The translations under genes were made by a program, and so were the position numbers. The notes beneath the pieces were generated by a model. It saw only the letters and a program-made list of their open reading frames with translations. It did no database searches and had not been told where the DNA came from. From Chara braunii (taxonomy: Eukaryota > Streptophyta > Charophyceae > Charales > Characeae), in NCBI GenBank assembly GCA_003427395.1, contig BFEA01000015.1, positions 6,157,204 to 6,186,304 on the forward strand: 29,101 nucleotides of DNA, read 5' to 3'. The first letter of the stretch is position 1; each line of letters begins with the position of its first letter. Below, piece after piece: positions 17,665 to 27,283 of this stretch.

Positions 17665-18893
17665 GTGATTCAATCCAGTCAAAACCAAATCCCCATGACT
17701 ATCTACGTAGTACTTAATGGCACTCAAGAAGGTCTGCGGCTCCATGCCTTCGAACCGGACGTGCCAGAGGCCAGATGGCCCCCCCTAAAGAGAGCCCCCG
17801 ACCTAGACTGCACAAGGCCAGAAGAAGGACTCACAAGAATAAGCGTGGTGGGGTCCGAAGACACGGGTTTTTATGCATACGAGATGTCTAACCCGGTGGG
17901 GGCCCTCCCCTTCGACCCTGATCAGTGGGAGTGGAAGGGCCGCAACCCAATCCCAATCTGGCAATACACAGTTAGATATAAGGGGAAACTACACGGTAGT
18001 CACAAAAACGAGTTATATTTGCAGTATGGGCCAAAATACCGTTTGCAATTGCAGTTCGGGCAATGTATACAACCCAGCTTTCTGGCCAGGTAGGGTGCCC
18101 GAAGTACAATTGCAAACTGTATCTTGCCCCAATATGCAATTATAACTTTTTTTTGTGACTCCCGCATAGTTACCCCTAGATATAAACAATTGCATAACCG
18201 CATGCAATCGACTTCGGTAGTCCAAAATAGATGGAGAAGGGACTCGCCGGTGGCAGAAGAAAACTTACGCCACATCCCATGGGTCACCCATGCTCATATT
18301 ATGCCAACCTCCCACAAGGCCCTACAGTGGCAAATTATACATCAATGCCTTCCGACCTCGGACTGGGTGACAGCGAGGTCCAACGTGGAACAGACAGGGG
18401 TTTCGTCCCCCATCTGCTCCCATTGCGGGCCCGATGCTCCTCAACGAAGGGCAGATCTTGAACACTGCCTTTTGGCATGTCCAATGGCAATAAAGATACG
18501 TCAGTGGTGGGACGCAATGTGGCACGCCCTTACAGGATCAGTATTTCACTGGGACATAGCCCTCATCCTTCTAGGGAAACGGAAAAGCATCCCACAGACT
18601 TGACACCGTTCCAAAGAAACATGTTTAAACACATGAGGATGACTGTCCTGATGGTCATATGGCGAATGAGGTGCTCGTCGGAGCGACAAGAAAGGACGTT
18701 AGGCTATCACCAAGCCAAAGCGAAACTCGTAGAAATTGTCCCGGCTAACTTGGTCAAAGCTGGTAGAAAACTGATGGAAGAGGTAGCAGGAACTCCGGAT
18801 AGAGAGAAAAAACAACAGGCTATCTCAGCATTTAAACCACCAGTACTTGGCCTAGTTATCGGCCGCGGGCGATTCCTGTTAACGCGCCGGTAG
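17665..18893 (+). pseudogene. LINE C-terminal region with zinc-binding motif, split by the MITE
   Basis: Left of the MITE: LPFDPDQWEWKGRNPIPIWQ. Right of it: LHNRMQSTSVVQNRWRRD, IPWVTHAHIMPTSHKALQWQ and CSHCGPDAPQRRADLEHCLL followed by ACPMA. The C-x2-C ... H-C-x3-C arrangement is the C-terminal zinc knuckle of plant-type LINE ORF2. A TGA near 18601 and a frame change follow (FQRNMFKHMRMTVLMVIWRM). Frames 18124-18603 and 18477-18893 overlap. Confidence 0.75.
17982..18176. mobile_element. 195 bp MITE with perfect 9 bp target duplication, inserted in the LINE
   Basis: Ends GGGGAAACTAC and GTTACCCC lie in inverted orientation; the two arms (about 17982-18062 and 18092-18176) are imperfect reverse complements over about 80 bp with a short spacer. 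TAGATATAA is found exactly at both borders (17973-17981 and 18177-18185). Removing the element and one 9 bp copy rejoins the LINE frame (TVRY / KQLHNRMQ). A 9 bp duplication is typical of Mutator-like elements, so this is probably MULE-derived; it encodes no transposase. Confidence 0.88.
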
Positions 18894-18959
18894 TTGCGCG
18901 CTTCGGGACACCGAACCGTAATGGCTGGATGCGCCAGCCAAAATCAAAACGAAACGGTG

Positions 18960-19611
18960 CCCCGGCGGCTCGGCAAAACTTGGCTTGCAGGGGGTATCCC
19001 AGCTTGGCATCAATAGTTGGGCCAAGTACTGGTGGTTTAAAGAGCGCTGGCTTGACCCCCACAGCAAGATGGCCGAAGTCCAGGAGACTGGAAAGCTTAT
19101 CTGGAAAAATTGGGCGGTGCTCGAAGACCAATGGCCCTTCCGGCACCCAGACTGCTTCTCTCTCAACGATTCAAGTTCTATTGCATTTCATTGCATTGCA
19201 CCGCTAATCATCTCCTATCAGTCCTATGATAGACGATATGTTTCACATGTTATGTAGGGGAAAGGTGTGGGTAGAGGGTTGGGAAGGGTTAAAAAGTCTG
19301 ACAAGGAAACGATCAAAAGGGGGGTTGCCGGACAGGGTTGGGTTGACAGACAAGGGGTGCTTCAGGATGGGATGGGTGTTACTAGCCGCTCCAGGGGACA
19401 ATGGAGTCCCAGACCAGTAAGACAAACAACCATGGCCCTGGGAAACAATGACCAACAACTGCTGAGCTACAAGATGTATCAATGAGACGTTGGACCCGGT
19501 TTCCAGCAGGTGTTGCTCCCCACCAATGGATGGAGCAGCCCAACAGTCAAGCCCGCAATCCTGGCGGTTATTTTACCACCGCTGGGATAGAGGGCTGACA
19601 CAAGGTCTTTA
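18960..19611 (+). pseudogene. LINE 3' end
   Basis: YWWFKERWLDPHSKMAEVQE and KLIWKNWAVLEDQWPF, a basic-aromatic C-terminus, followed by degenerate sequence. TTTCCAGCAGGTGTTGCTCC at about 19499 recurs at 27519 in a separate remnant. It leads into the AT-rich tail. Confidence 0.55.
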
Positions 19612-19640
19612 AAATAAATAAATAAATAAACAGATAAATA
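19612..19640 (+). repeat. (TAAA)n-like tail of the LINE
   Basis: AATAAATAAATAAATAAACA then GATAAATAAGG. Tetranucleotide tails of this kind end many LINE copies. A similar block of TAAA units is at about 19918-19950. Confidence 0.65.
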
Positions 19641-20093
19641 AGGTAGGCTACCAGTCGGGCCGCCTGGGTCACCCCATTGTCCTGGACGTCCCAGCTGTGC
19701 AAGGACTAGGGAAGGTCCTAGCAAAACAATAAATATCAAAAAAATCCGAAAAACAACTATGTTATGCATAAAAATAAACTGAACAACTTTTGCCGTAGGG
19801 TCACATCGAAATTCTTTACCATATTTAAAATAAAAAATAAAGTTAAAACAAAAAAAATATTTTTTTATTACTTTTTTGGCCCAGGTGGGCAAGTGTCCCC
19901 GGGCCACTCTGGTAACCTAGTAAATAAGTAAATAAATAAATAAATAAAAAAGAAAAAATTTACACAATGGATGGGCCAGGTATTTTATCTAGAGGTCTGA
20001 AAATTCGGATGTTGGTCTTAAAGGGAATGCCACTCCTTTTTTTTCCTTCCTCTGTGACCTGCAGCAGGGGACTTTTTTTTCCTTTTAGTGAGC

Positions 20094-20099
<6 letters not shown>
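19641..20099. other. Low-complexity AT-rich DNA with a second (TAAA)n block
   Basis: AAAATAT-rich stretches and (TAAA)n at about 19918-19950. No gene supported. Confidence 0.5.

Positions 20100-20129
<30 letters not shown>
20100..20129 (+). repeat. Poly(A) run of 30
   Basis: Uninterrupted A from 20100 to 20129. It could be the tail of a plus-strand retrocopy or a simple slippage tract. The upstream 100 bp has no coding sense. Confidence 0.9.
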
Positions 20130-20130
<1 letters not shown>

Positions 20131-20297
20131 AGCCGAGGACCGGGCCCGGCGTCTCTTATATTTCAAAAAGCCAGGAAACAAGCCTGGCATCCCTCACAAA
20201 AGGTAGGTGGCCCCATCGAAGGGCGAGACATCACCGGTCAAACCCTAAGATCGGACCACTATGTTAAGGCTAACCCTAAGATCCATGAATCTTTTGT

Positions 20298-20775
20298 CAA
20301 TACTAGCAAAGTACTATTTCTAACACCAAGCCTGCGGAATCCTATTCTCTATGTCTGCAATCCCGCAAACTTAATTTCCATTAGCTGCAAACCCCAATCG
20401 TCCAACCATAATTTTCACTGATTCAACCACACGGTAGGTTCGATAACAACAACTAGTTTCTATAGGCCAACAAAATCAGCAAGCCAACATAAACCTATTC
20501 GCATTGCTACCTGCAATCCCGCAAACCTCATTCCCCATGGGTGCAAAAGTCAGGTGTCCAACCCTAGTTTTCACCAACCATAAATTGACAATCACCTACA
20601 ATTCCACAATCTAATTATTTTCTTTACATAACCATATTCCTCGTCCAAGGCAAACACAATTTCTTCAATCGTTCAAAACATAATTCCTATTGTCTGCAAG
20701 GAATACAGAAGGCAGCAGACGTAAAACAAGCCCTAGTTTCAACAACAAAATACTAGCAAATTACTATTTCTATCA
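20298..20775. repeat. Degenerate direct repeats
   Basis: AATACTAGCAAAGTACTATT (about 20299) recurs as AATACTAGCAAATTACTATT (about 20749), 450 bp away. In between, TGCAATCCCGCAAAC occurs near 20356 and 20511, followed by GTCCAACC ... TTTTCAC in both. Probably decayed tandem duplication of a 150-450 bp unit. Confidence 0.6.
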
Positions 20776-21306
20776 CCGCAGGCCACCCACAATTGCTCAT
20801 AGGCAGGATAACCCCGCAGCATCTCCATATCAAGGACCGAAGGACTAAGCCCTCGATCGGTTCCATCGGGTGTGAATCGGTTATAATCCAGCTGAAACTT
20901 TGGCAAATCGCAATGCTCGGATCCCGCTCGTCGAATGTCCACACATCTGCCACCATCCTTCCACGTTCGAACAGGATTACTAACCCCATTCAGCCGGGAC
21001 TGGCCCATGGCAAGGGCTCTTCAGACCCTCTTGCAGCGTGTCCCACTTAGTGCCCACACACTCGATCCCCCACACTCCCACCACCCCAGCAACAAGCTCT
21101 GGCAAAGCACCACCATCTTCTTGAAAGCACCAATCCCCCGTTGCCCAAGCACCGCCCCCGACGGCGCCGACACTGAGACAGTGTCGCGACATCAACAAAA
21201 ATTCGAAACAGGCGCCCCGCGCCCGACGCCCCGGCCAGCTTACGCAGCGCTGCGCTAACGCTAACACTTTGGGCATTACCACCGTGGTGAGCTCTTGCCA
21301 ATGCAC
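20739..21306 (-). other. GC-richer block with minus-strand open frames, unrecognised
   Basis: Overlapping minus-strand frames of 78-108 codons, for example RTWKDGGRCVDIRRAGSEHC and FDERDPSIAICQSFSW. Composition is unlike the AT-rich surroundings. It may be a fragment of a host gene or retrocopy, but I recognise nothing and cannot choose a frame. Confidence 0.25.
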
Positions 21307-21317
21307 ACTGTCACAAC

Positions 21318-21337
21318 TTTTTTTTTTTTTTTTTTTT
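21318..21337 (-). repeat. Poly(T) run of 20
   Basis: On the minus strand this is a poly(A) that would end a retrocopy lying to its right, next to the inverted repeat copy at 21475-22075. Confidence 0.85.
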
Positions 21338-21474
21338 GATAGAGTTCTAACTTCTTAGGCGAATTCCTTGGTGAAGAAGTAGCAAATCAGAGTAAGGTCT
21401 GATCCATCGCAATCACATAGCCAATCACGCATGTCATGCACAATACTGCAAATATGTGAACAATCTCGAAACTG

Positions 21475-22075
21475 GTCTTCGTATGTCCATCCTGCGGGAG
21501 ACACTCATTTGTTGAAAATTACCAATGATCAGGATCGTATAGTAGCAAGAGTGAACTTGTGCAAGGATTCATTTTGGCCCAACCTCCTTAAACCGCTAGT
21601 ACACGGCCCCAGCCTTGCATAAAGTTTTTGTCGCCACAAACAAAACTCGGAGGCGCCTCACCACCAGGGGCACCGTTAAAAATAAAAATCGGCGGCCACC
21701 GAAGCGATGAGGGTTTCATGCTGACACTTGCAGGCCTATCTATGCTGTAATTGTGCTTCAAGAATTAACGCAGATTGCCTCTTTCTGATAAGGTCCCCCA
21801 AAACATACAGGAAGAGGTATTTCAACAGCCTCTTTTGACAATAGACGGATCATAGACTCACAGGGAGGGATACTTCGTTGTATGGGTTCATGCTGACACC
21901 TGCGGGCCTATGTGTGGTGTAATTGTGCTTTAAGAATTAACGCAGATTGCCTCTTTCCGATAAGGTCCCCCAAAACATACAGGAAGAGGTATTTCAACAG
22001 CCTCTTTTAACAATAGACGGATCATAGACTCACAGGGAGGGATACTTCATTGTATGGGTTCTCTATGGCGGGGGA
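21475..22075 (-). repeat. Inverted repeat, right copy, with internal tandem duplication
   Basis: Reverse complement of 14155-14581. It is longer because a ~172 bp segment is present twice in tandem (21716-21887 and 21888-22059; each begins TCATGCTGACAC). The outer end TGGCGGGGGAAGG corresponds to the point where the LTR retrotransposon cuts the left copy. Confidence 0.88.
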
Positions 22076-22585
22076 AGGTGAAGAATGAAGTTCTAAGAGT
22101 TGGAGATATTTAGTGCAGGGACGCAAATGATTGGTGGTCCTTCCTAGATATCCAACCTCGTCTTCGGTATTGTCATAACTTATTGCAACATGGAGACCTT
22201 GATCAAGATGATCCCTTTGGACTGGATCTGAGTTCTTCGGAGATGACCCACATTGCAAATCAGTGATTGGGTGACCATACAAGATCACCAAAGCCAGGTA
22301 GGTAATGTGGTAGAAATACACCGGATAGGGAAGTCCTCCTTTCCATATTTACACTGTGTTAAGATTATGCACTGAGAGAATTTCATCCAAAGGAGAGCAG
22401 ATGTTTATCTCCTTACCAAGTATATATCAGAATATTAAAAACTAAGGATCAATGCTTACTCTTCCGGTTTACCACATCAATTGATAATTTGGTCTTAGAT
22501 CCTATTGGCTGCACTTTGACTAGTTCAGTGGGTCATGGAGGCGGTATACTTAATCCTTAAGCAACCATTTTGTCAAAGTGCCATT
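22076..22585. other. No feature recognised
   Basis: AT-rich unique-looking DNA. No convincing frame or repeat. Confidence 0.5.
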
Positions 22586-22888
22586 TTGAAAATGAACTTT
22601 TTTTTTTTTTGAACGAATTGAAACCGATTCAATTGACCTAAAAAATATTAAAATTTTTAGCTAATGAGGATTTGGCGTTCTTAAAACGTTGTACCCCCTG
22701 GACTTCAGTTACGTCCAGATATATAAGAACGTCGGACTCGCTGCACTCCAGCTAAGTGCAGAAACATTTAGGGGGTACGACATTTTAAGAATGTCAGACC
22801 CTAAAAAACTAAAAACTAAGATATTTTTCTTGCCAATTTAGTCGGTTTGAATTTCGTTCGAAAAATAAAAAACGTTTATTTTGATGCA
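22586..22888. mobile_element. Palindromic MITE-like element
   Basis: The left arm (from GAAAATGAAC, then T-run, GAACGAATTGAAACCGATTC, to GTTGTACCCCC at about 22700) is the imperfect reverse complement of the right arm (GGGGGTACGACATT to TTCGTTCGAAAA and CGTTTATTTTG), about 110 bp each. The spacer is about 70 bp. No clear target duplication found; no coding content. Confidence 0.72.
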
Positions 22889-23027
22889 ATGGTTATTTTT
22901 ACAAAACTTGTAAGTTAAATCAACATACTGAATGCTCGGACCTAACGTGCACCTGGAAGATTAAGTGGATGACAGGTGGATGCGTTATCTTAATATTAGC
23001 AAAGAGACCATGCATCTTACTATAAAG

Positions 23028-23561
23028 CTATGTAGAAAATCCGGATATCGGGCAGGCCATTTTATCCGGAATTTTCAATCCGGATGAAAATTCCGGATTA
23101 ATTCCGGATAAATTCCGGATATGGAAAAATCCGGCCCTGTGCAAAACATTTTTTTTACCGAAAAAAAAAAAAAAAAATTCAAAAAATTCTGGAAAAAACG
23201 TATGTTGTTTACATCAACGATACAAACAACTTTTGGCCTGAGGCCATTGTTGATATCTCAACAGATAAGAAGATAAAAATATAAAACAGAAAAAGAAAAT
23301 AATATTTGGATAAAAAATTATAAAACGAATCAAGCATCCCCCCTCTAAACCCCTTCATTCAACCCTTCCATGACTTATCAAGCTTTTTATGAAATTGGAA
23401 CATAGTTCTATTGTATTTTGCATTCGCAATATTACTTTTTTTTTTTTTTTTTTTTTTTGGCTATTTTTTTAATCATCCGGATTTCCGGATAATCCTAGCC
23501 CCCGATAATCCGGCCAGATAATCCGACCAGATTATCCGGCCAGGTATGCCATGCTACATAG
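23028..23561. mobile_element. hAT-like non-autonomous transposon with CCGGAT subterminal repeats
   Basis: The 8 bp CTATAAAG is duplicated exactly at both borders (23020-23027 and 23562-23569). The terminal inverted repeat is CTATGTAG / CTACATAG. Within 110 bp of each end ATCCGG/CCGGAT motifs are clustered (at least six on the left at 23037-23133, at least five on the right at 23476-23542), in mirrored arrangement. Eight bp duplications plus short terminal and clustered subterminal repeats are the hallmarks of hAT elements, whose transposase binds such repeats. The interior is AT-rich with poly-A and poly-T runs and no transposase. Confidence 0.82.
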
Positions 23562-23647
23562 CTATAAAGGGTTTGGTACCTTAGAGGTAGAAACAAATAA
23601 GATAGTATCTCTACAATGACAGTTGAATTATCACTGTTTACCTACTT

Positions 23648-24079
23648 ATGACTAGATTATTGAAAATTTTTCTATTAGACAAATGGGATTTACTTTACCG
23701 TCGTGCAAGTTTTGTTCAACTGCGTTCCCAGCCCGTTTTGAGCATATTTTTCCTCAATTTTTTAGGGGTAGTTGCTTATGAAGGTGGTGGGACAAGATTT
23801 GGAACTAGTTGGGAATATCACAGAAGTGTTCATGGGAATGTCGAGCACTGCGTTTTGAAACATGGCAACCACTTTAGATGGGTACATTTACGCAAAACCT
23901 CTTTAAATATAGTAAAAGGGCTATCATCCGAGCTCTTTGGAGACAAAGATATACTCAACAAGCACTTCGGGAAAACTGGATCAAGACAAACGTTGATTTT
24001 GCAAAATTGTGGAATCCTTCTTCCAAAAACTAGTTTTCAGCAAAACACAGTTAGACCTATGATTTACGTGTCACCATAG
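23648..24079 (+). CDS. Hypothetical ORF, 143 codons
   Basis: ATG-started frame with segments such as RSQPVLSIFFLNFLGVVAYE and KGLSSELFGDKDILNKHFGK. I recognise no family. It stands in AT-rich DNA 80 bp beyond the hAT-like element, with no neighbours in frame. It could be an exon, a remnant of a transposon gene, or chance. Confidence 0.25.
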   Translation: MTRLLKIFLLDKWDLLYRRASFVQLRSQPVLSIFFLNFLGVVAYEGGGTRFGTSWEYHRSVHGNVEHCVLKHGNHFRWVHLRKTSLNIVKGLSSELFGDKDILNKHFGKTGSRQTLILQNCGILLPKTSFQQNTVRPMIYVSP

Positions 24080-24460
24080 CATCACTAAAAACATGTTTCC
24101 AACAAACCATAGAAACTTAGGAGAACAAACATCAACATAAAAATAGTTATTCGAAAACTTTGGAAGACATCCATCAGTATGGTGCAAATGATAGATAAAC
24201 CCAGTAGACAACATACACAAGGAAATAGAGAGTCATGGCTCACTGCTTGTTTTCCAGAAACAAATATTGTAGCGCATTTATTTTATTTACAGCCTTTAAG
24301 TGTTTGAATTGTGCAACAGGCACAAGAGCAAAGGAGCCAATTATTAAATGTCACCATCAAACCTCTACATAAGCAAGTGCAAATATCCCGGTACCTCCTC
24401 CGCCTCTGCCCTCTTCCTATAGTCGCCCCCATGATTCAATTACATATTCAAGTCTCGCCT
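24080..24460. other. No feature recognised
   Basis: AT-rich, no convincing frame, RNA or repeat. Confidence 0.5.
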
Positions 24461-25312
24461 ATGTACATAATCGACACGATTATGTAATCAATTCGATTAC
24501 GGGGAAGATGGCAAAGATGGGGGAGATAGCGGTAGCGACGGAGGAGATGGCAGCAACGGGGCTGATGGCGGCAGCAGAAGGGGAGATGGTGGCGGTAGAG
24601 GAGGGGATAGTGAAGATGGAAAAGATAGCGGTGGGGGGGATCCTCGTTGTCGTCACGATCTTCCCCACTGCTACTACTACCAGCCCCACCTCCACCACCT
24701 CCCTCTCTGCCATCTCTCCTTCCACCAACGTCGTCTTCCTTGCTGCCACCATCTCCCCTTTTGCTACGGCGTCCCCCCCTCTGCCCTTCCCTCCTTCGTC
24801 TTCGTTATCTTCCCTGTTGTCGCTGCCATAGCGGTGGCGCCACAAATGTAGGTGGTGGGGACGATGGAGGTGGTGGGGGAGGATGGCGGCGAGGGAGATG
24901 GAAGCGGCGGCGGGGAAGATGGTAGTAGGGGGAGATGGTGGAGATGGAGGAGATGGCCAGACTCTGCCAGAGCACCTGCATCTCCCTTGCTGCTACCTCC
25001 ATTTCCCTTGTCGTCGCTGCCATCTTCCCTGCTACCCACCTTCACCGTCATCTTCCTCTTTGTGTCGTCTTTCCCTACACACCCATTATCTTCCCCGCCT
25101 TTACCGTCTTTCTCGGTGCCGCCACCATTTTCCCCCCTTATCATCATTTCACCCTTTGCGGTGGCAACAGGGGAGATGGCGGGCACGATGGAGATGGTTG
25201 AGGCGGAGGGGAAGACGGTGGAGGCAAAGGACGACATGGAGGGGTGGTGGCAGGGAGATGGCTTAGGGGGAGATGATGCCCTTGAGGGAGATCGTGTTTG
25301 TGTGTGCGTGTG
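24461..25312. repeat. Alternating purine-rich and pyrimidine-rich low-complexity blocks
   Basis: The plus strand switches from G/A-rich (GGAGATGGCGGC-like units, about 24500-24645) to C/T-rich (24655-24825), back to G/A (24840-24960), C/T (24970-25150) and G/A (25165-25300). The units look like a decayed GGGGAGATGG minisatellite in both orientations. Open frames here on both strands are by-products. The block is bordered by CGATTATGTAATCAATTCGA at 24475-24494. Confidence 0.7.
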
Positions 25313-25497
25313 TATGTTATCGCCACAGAGCTTCACTTCACACCACATGTGAGAAAGAAATCAATTACATAATGAGTTTCATTTTTACAGAAGGCATGTT
25401 GAAATATAATCGATTACATAATCAATCGTATTTCAGTGTATGCCAAATAAAATCGACTACGTAACCGGTTTTGTTTTCAGCAACATTTATATTAAAT

Positions 25498-25735
25498 ATA
25501 TATATGTTGTATGGCGCAAGCAACATTTGCATAAGCGCCATCATGAACATCTTATTCAATTCTTGAGAAAAATGAATAAAAAATAAAAAACAAACAATGG
25601 GGAGAAAAGAAGAGGTTAGCACCCTCAACTATCCTTGTTTGTTTTTCGTCTTTCATTGTTTCGCCAAGATTTGAATAAGAATTATGGGATGGCGCACGCA
25701 AATGTTGCTTGTATGAGACGCTCAATGACATATAT
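25498..25735. repeat. Foldback (hairpin) element, copy 1
   Basis: The left arm ATATATGTTGTATGGCGCAA then GCAACATTTGC...GCGCCATC pairs with the right arm GGATGGCGCACGCAAATGTT then GCTTGTA...GACATATAT. The middle contains AACAAACAATGG and CCTTGTTTGTTTTTCG. MITE-like, no coding content. Confidence 0.65.
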
Positions 25736-25849
25736 TATTTTCATATTTTTTGGAGATTCCTTTTCTTTTTTTTCCCCTGCTTGCGTGATTTTATTACATA
25801 ATCGATTCGGCAGGCGGAAGAAAAAAAAAACAAGCAAACATCCTTAATT

Positions 25850-26040
25850 TCTCACTCAAATCTTTGAAAAATAATTAAAAAAACAAAAAACAAACCATAG
25901 GCAAAAAACAAAAGCATCTCCCAACCCCATTGTTTGTTTTTCGTTCCCCCTCCCCCCCCTCCCCCCCGGAGATTGAATAAAAATTTTGGGATAGCGCTTA
26001 AGCAAATGTTGCTTGTATTGACATGCTGCACAATATATGT
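25850..26040. repeat. Foldback element, copy 2 (diverged)
   Basis: The right half matches copy 1 directly: TTGTTTGTTTTTCG, then GATTGAATAAAAATTTTGGG, GCAAATGTTGCTTGTATTGA and CACAATATATG. The left half is shorter. A run of C interrupted by T lies at 25948-25968. Confidence 0.6.
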
Positions 26041-26124
26041 TTTTTTTAACTTTTTTAGATTTTTGGGATTTTTTTTTTTTTTTTTTGAGACTGCATGCTT
26101 CGATTACGTAATAACGACGGGTGA

Positions 26125-26420
26125 TGAAAGATGGCGGAGGGCGGAGGGCAAGAAGCGGCAGAAGGCGGAAAGTGGTGGAGGGGGGAAAGTGACACAAAGC
26201 GGAAAGCAACGCACATCTGAAAGCAGTGCACCACGGGAAGCGAAGGAGGGCGATGGTTGAAAGCAGTGGAGGGCGGAAAGTAGTGGAGGCTAGTGGTGAT
26301 GGCGGGGGGTAACGATGGAGGATAGAGGGCGGGAAGCGACGGAGGATGCTTGGCGGAGAGTGAAAAGAGGAGGGTGGAAAGTGGCGGGTGATGACGGCAG
26401 GAGATGACAGAGGGCGATTC
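26125..26420. repeat. Purine-rich minisatellite-like block
   Basis: Degenerate units resembling GGCGGAAAGTGGTGGAGG repeated across the block. Minus-strand translations are proline-rich shadows. Confidence 0.6.
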
Positions 26421-26615
26421 ACTGATTGATCGACGATTCGATTACGTAATTAAATAGGTTACATAATCGGATCGATGACATACTTGAATCGACTACGCAA
26501 TCGATTCAGTTGTAATCGATTCAATTACGTAATCGATTCGATTACGTAATCAAATCGATAATTATTCGATGACTTAATCGATTTGATTACGCAATTGAGT
26601 CGAACATGTAATCGC
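26420..26615. repeat. Cluster of ATCGATTACGTAATCGAT-like palindromes
   Basis: At least eight imperfect copies of a TACGTAATCGATTCGATTACGTA theme in under 200 bp, for example CGATTCGATTACGTAATTAA, CGATTCAATTACGTAATCGA and CGATTTGATTACGCAATTGA. Single copies of the same motif are at about 24467-24494, 25358-25375, 25408-25430, 25451-25468, 25791-25807 and 26100-26112. Confidence 0.75.
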
Positions 26616-26714
26616 TTATGACTACCACCCCCTGCCAGTGCCAACCCTCCGTCTTCTACCACTCCGCCCTCTCTCTGACTTCTTTGATCTCTTTCCCCCA
26701 TCGTCCATGAGTCC

Positions 26715-27164
26715 CACTAGCAAAGAGGGTCGGATAAATATCCTGAATCTAGACGTGTTTTAAGCAGAGATGTAGAAAAGCAGTTCAATCTCAAAATTCT
26801 GCACCTTTCCACAAACATAATTGAATTTAATTACTATTACAATATTAATTACTTTCTAGAAATTAAATATGTTAGCTATTCGAGGAGTTTCCTGCATACA
26901 TTAGAGTTTTCTATTTCTAGTCACCTAGAAAGTAAGGCAACGAAATTACCTTAGGCGAAAACAATACGCGTTCTTGCACCTCATGTCACCATGAGGATTG
27001 AACCATATCATCACTATTGATAGTTTCCGTGCATCTGGCATATGACCTATGAGGACCGATAGAGACGTGCATCGAGTGCCTCACCATAAAAAACATTTCA
27101 CGCAGACCCAAGTATTTTAAATAAGTTCAGATTCAGTTGTTCAATCCAATCCTCTTTGCTAGTG
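26715..27164. mobile_element. Probable 450 bp non-autonomous DNA transposon
   Basis: CACTAGCAAAGAGG at 26715-26728 and its exact inverse CCTCTTTGCTAGTG at 27151-27164. The similarity continues inward for about 55 bp (GGA...CTGAATCT...TTTAA in both arms). No clear target duplication (flanks GAGTCC and GAGCCT are only similar). No coding content. Confidence 0.55.
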
Positions 27165-27283
27165 GAGCCTCACCCTTATGCATCTGAGTTGATATGGGTT
27201 GGAATGGTTGGTTGGCGGGTGTGCTTGACCTTGGTTCATTTCAGCTTGATCTAAGTCATTTTTTTTTCCAAGGATTTAGGTTG

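Larger units (their letters stand above)
15060..19640 (+). mobile_element. Decayed L1-like LINE (non-LTR retrotransposon)
   Basis: Plus-strand remnants in order: endonuclease tail, linker, reverse transcriptase with FADD, GGLGILD motif region, C-terminal CCHC-type zinc motif, 3' region and a (TAAA)n-like tail at about 19612-19633. All parts carry stops and frameshifts. The 5' end is not defined. A 195 bp DNA element sits inside at 17982-18176. L1-like is inferred from the motif style (FIDFEKAYDYMEWDFI, RQGDPVNPLLFVLVMEAL) and the C-terminal zinc motif. Confidence 0.82.

Noticed and set aside
24480-25352. Valine/methionine/proline-rich proteins of 120-190 residues on both strands
   Set aside because: Low-complexity repeats open all frames on both strands; none has the look of a folded protein.
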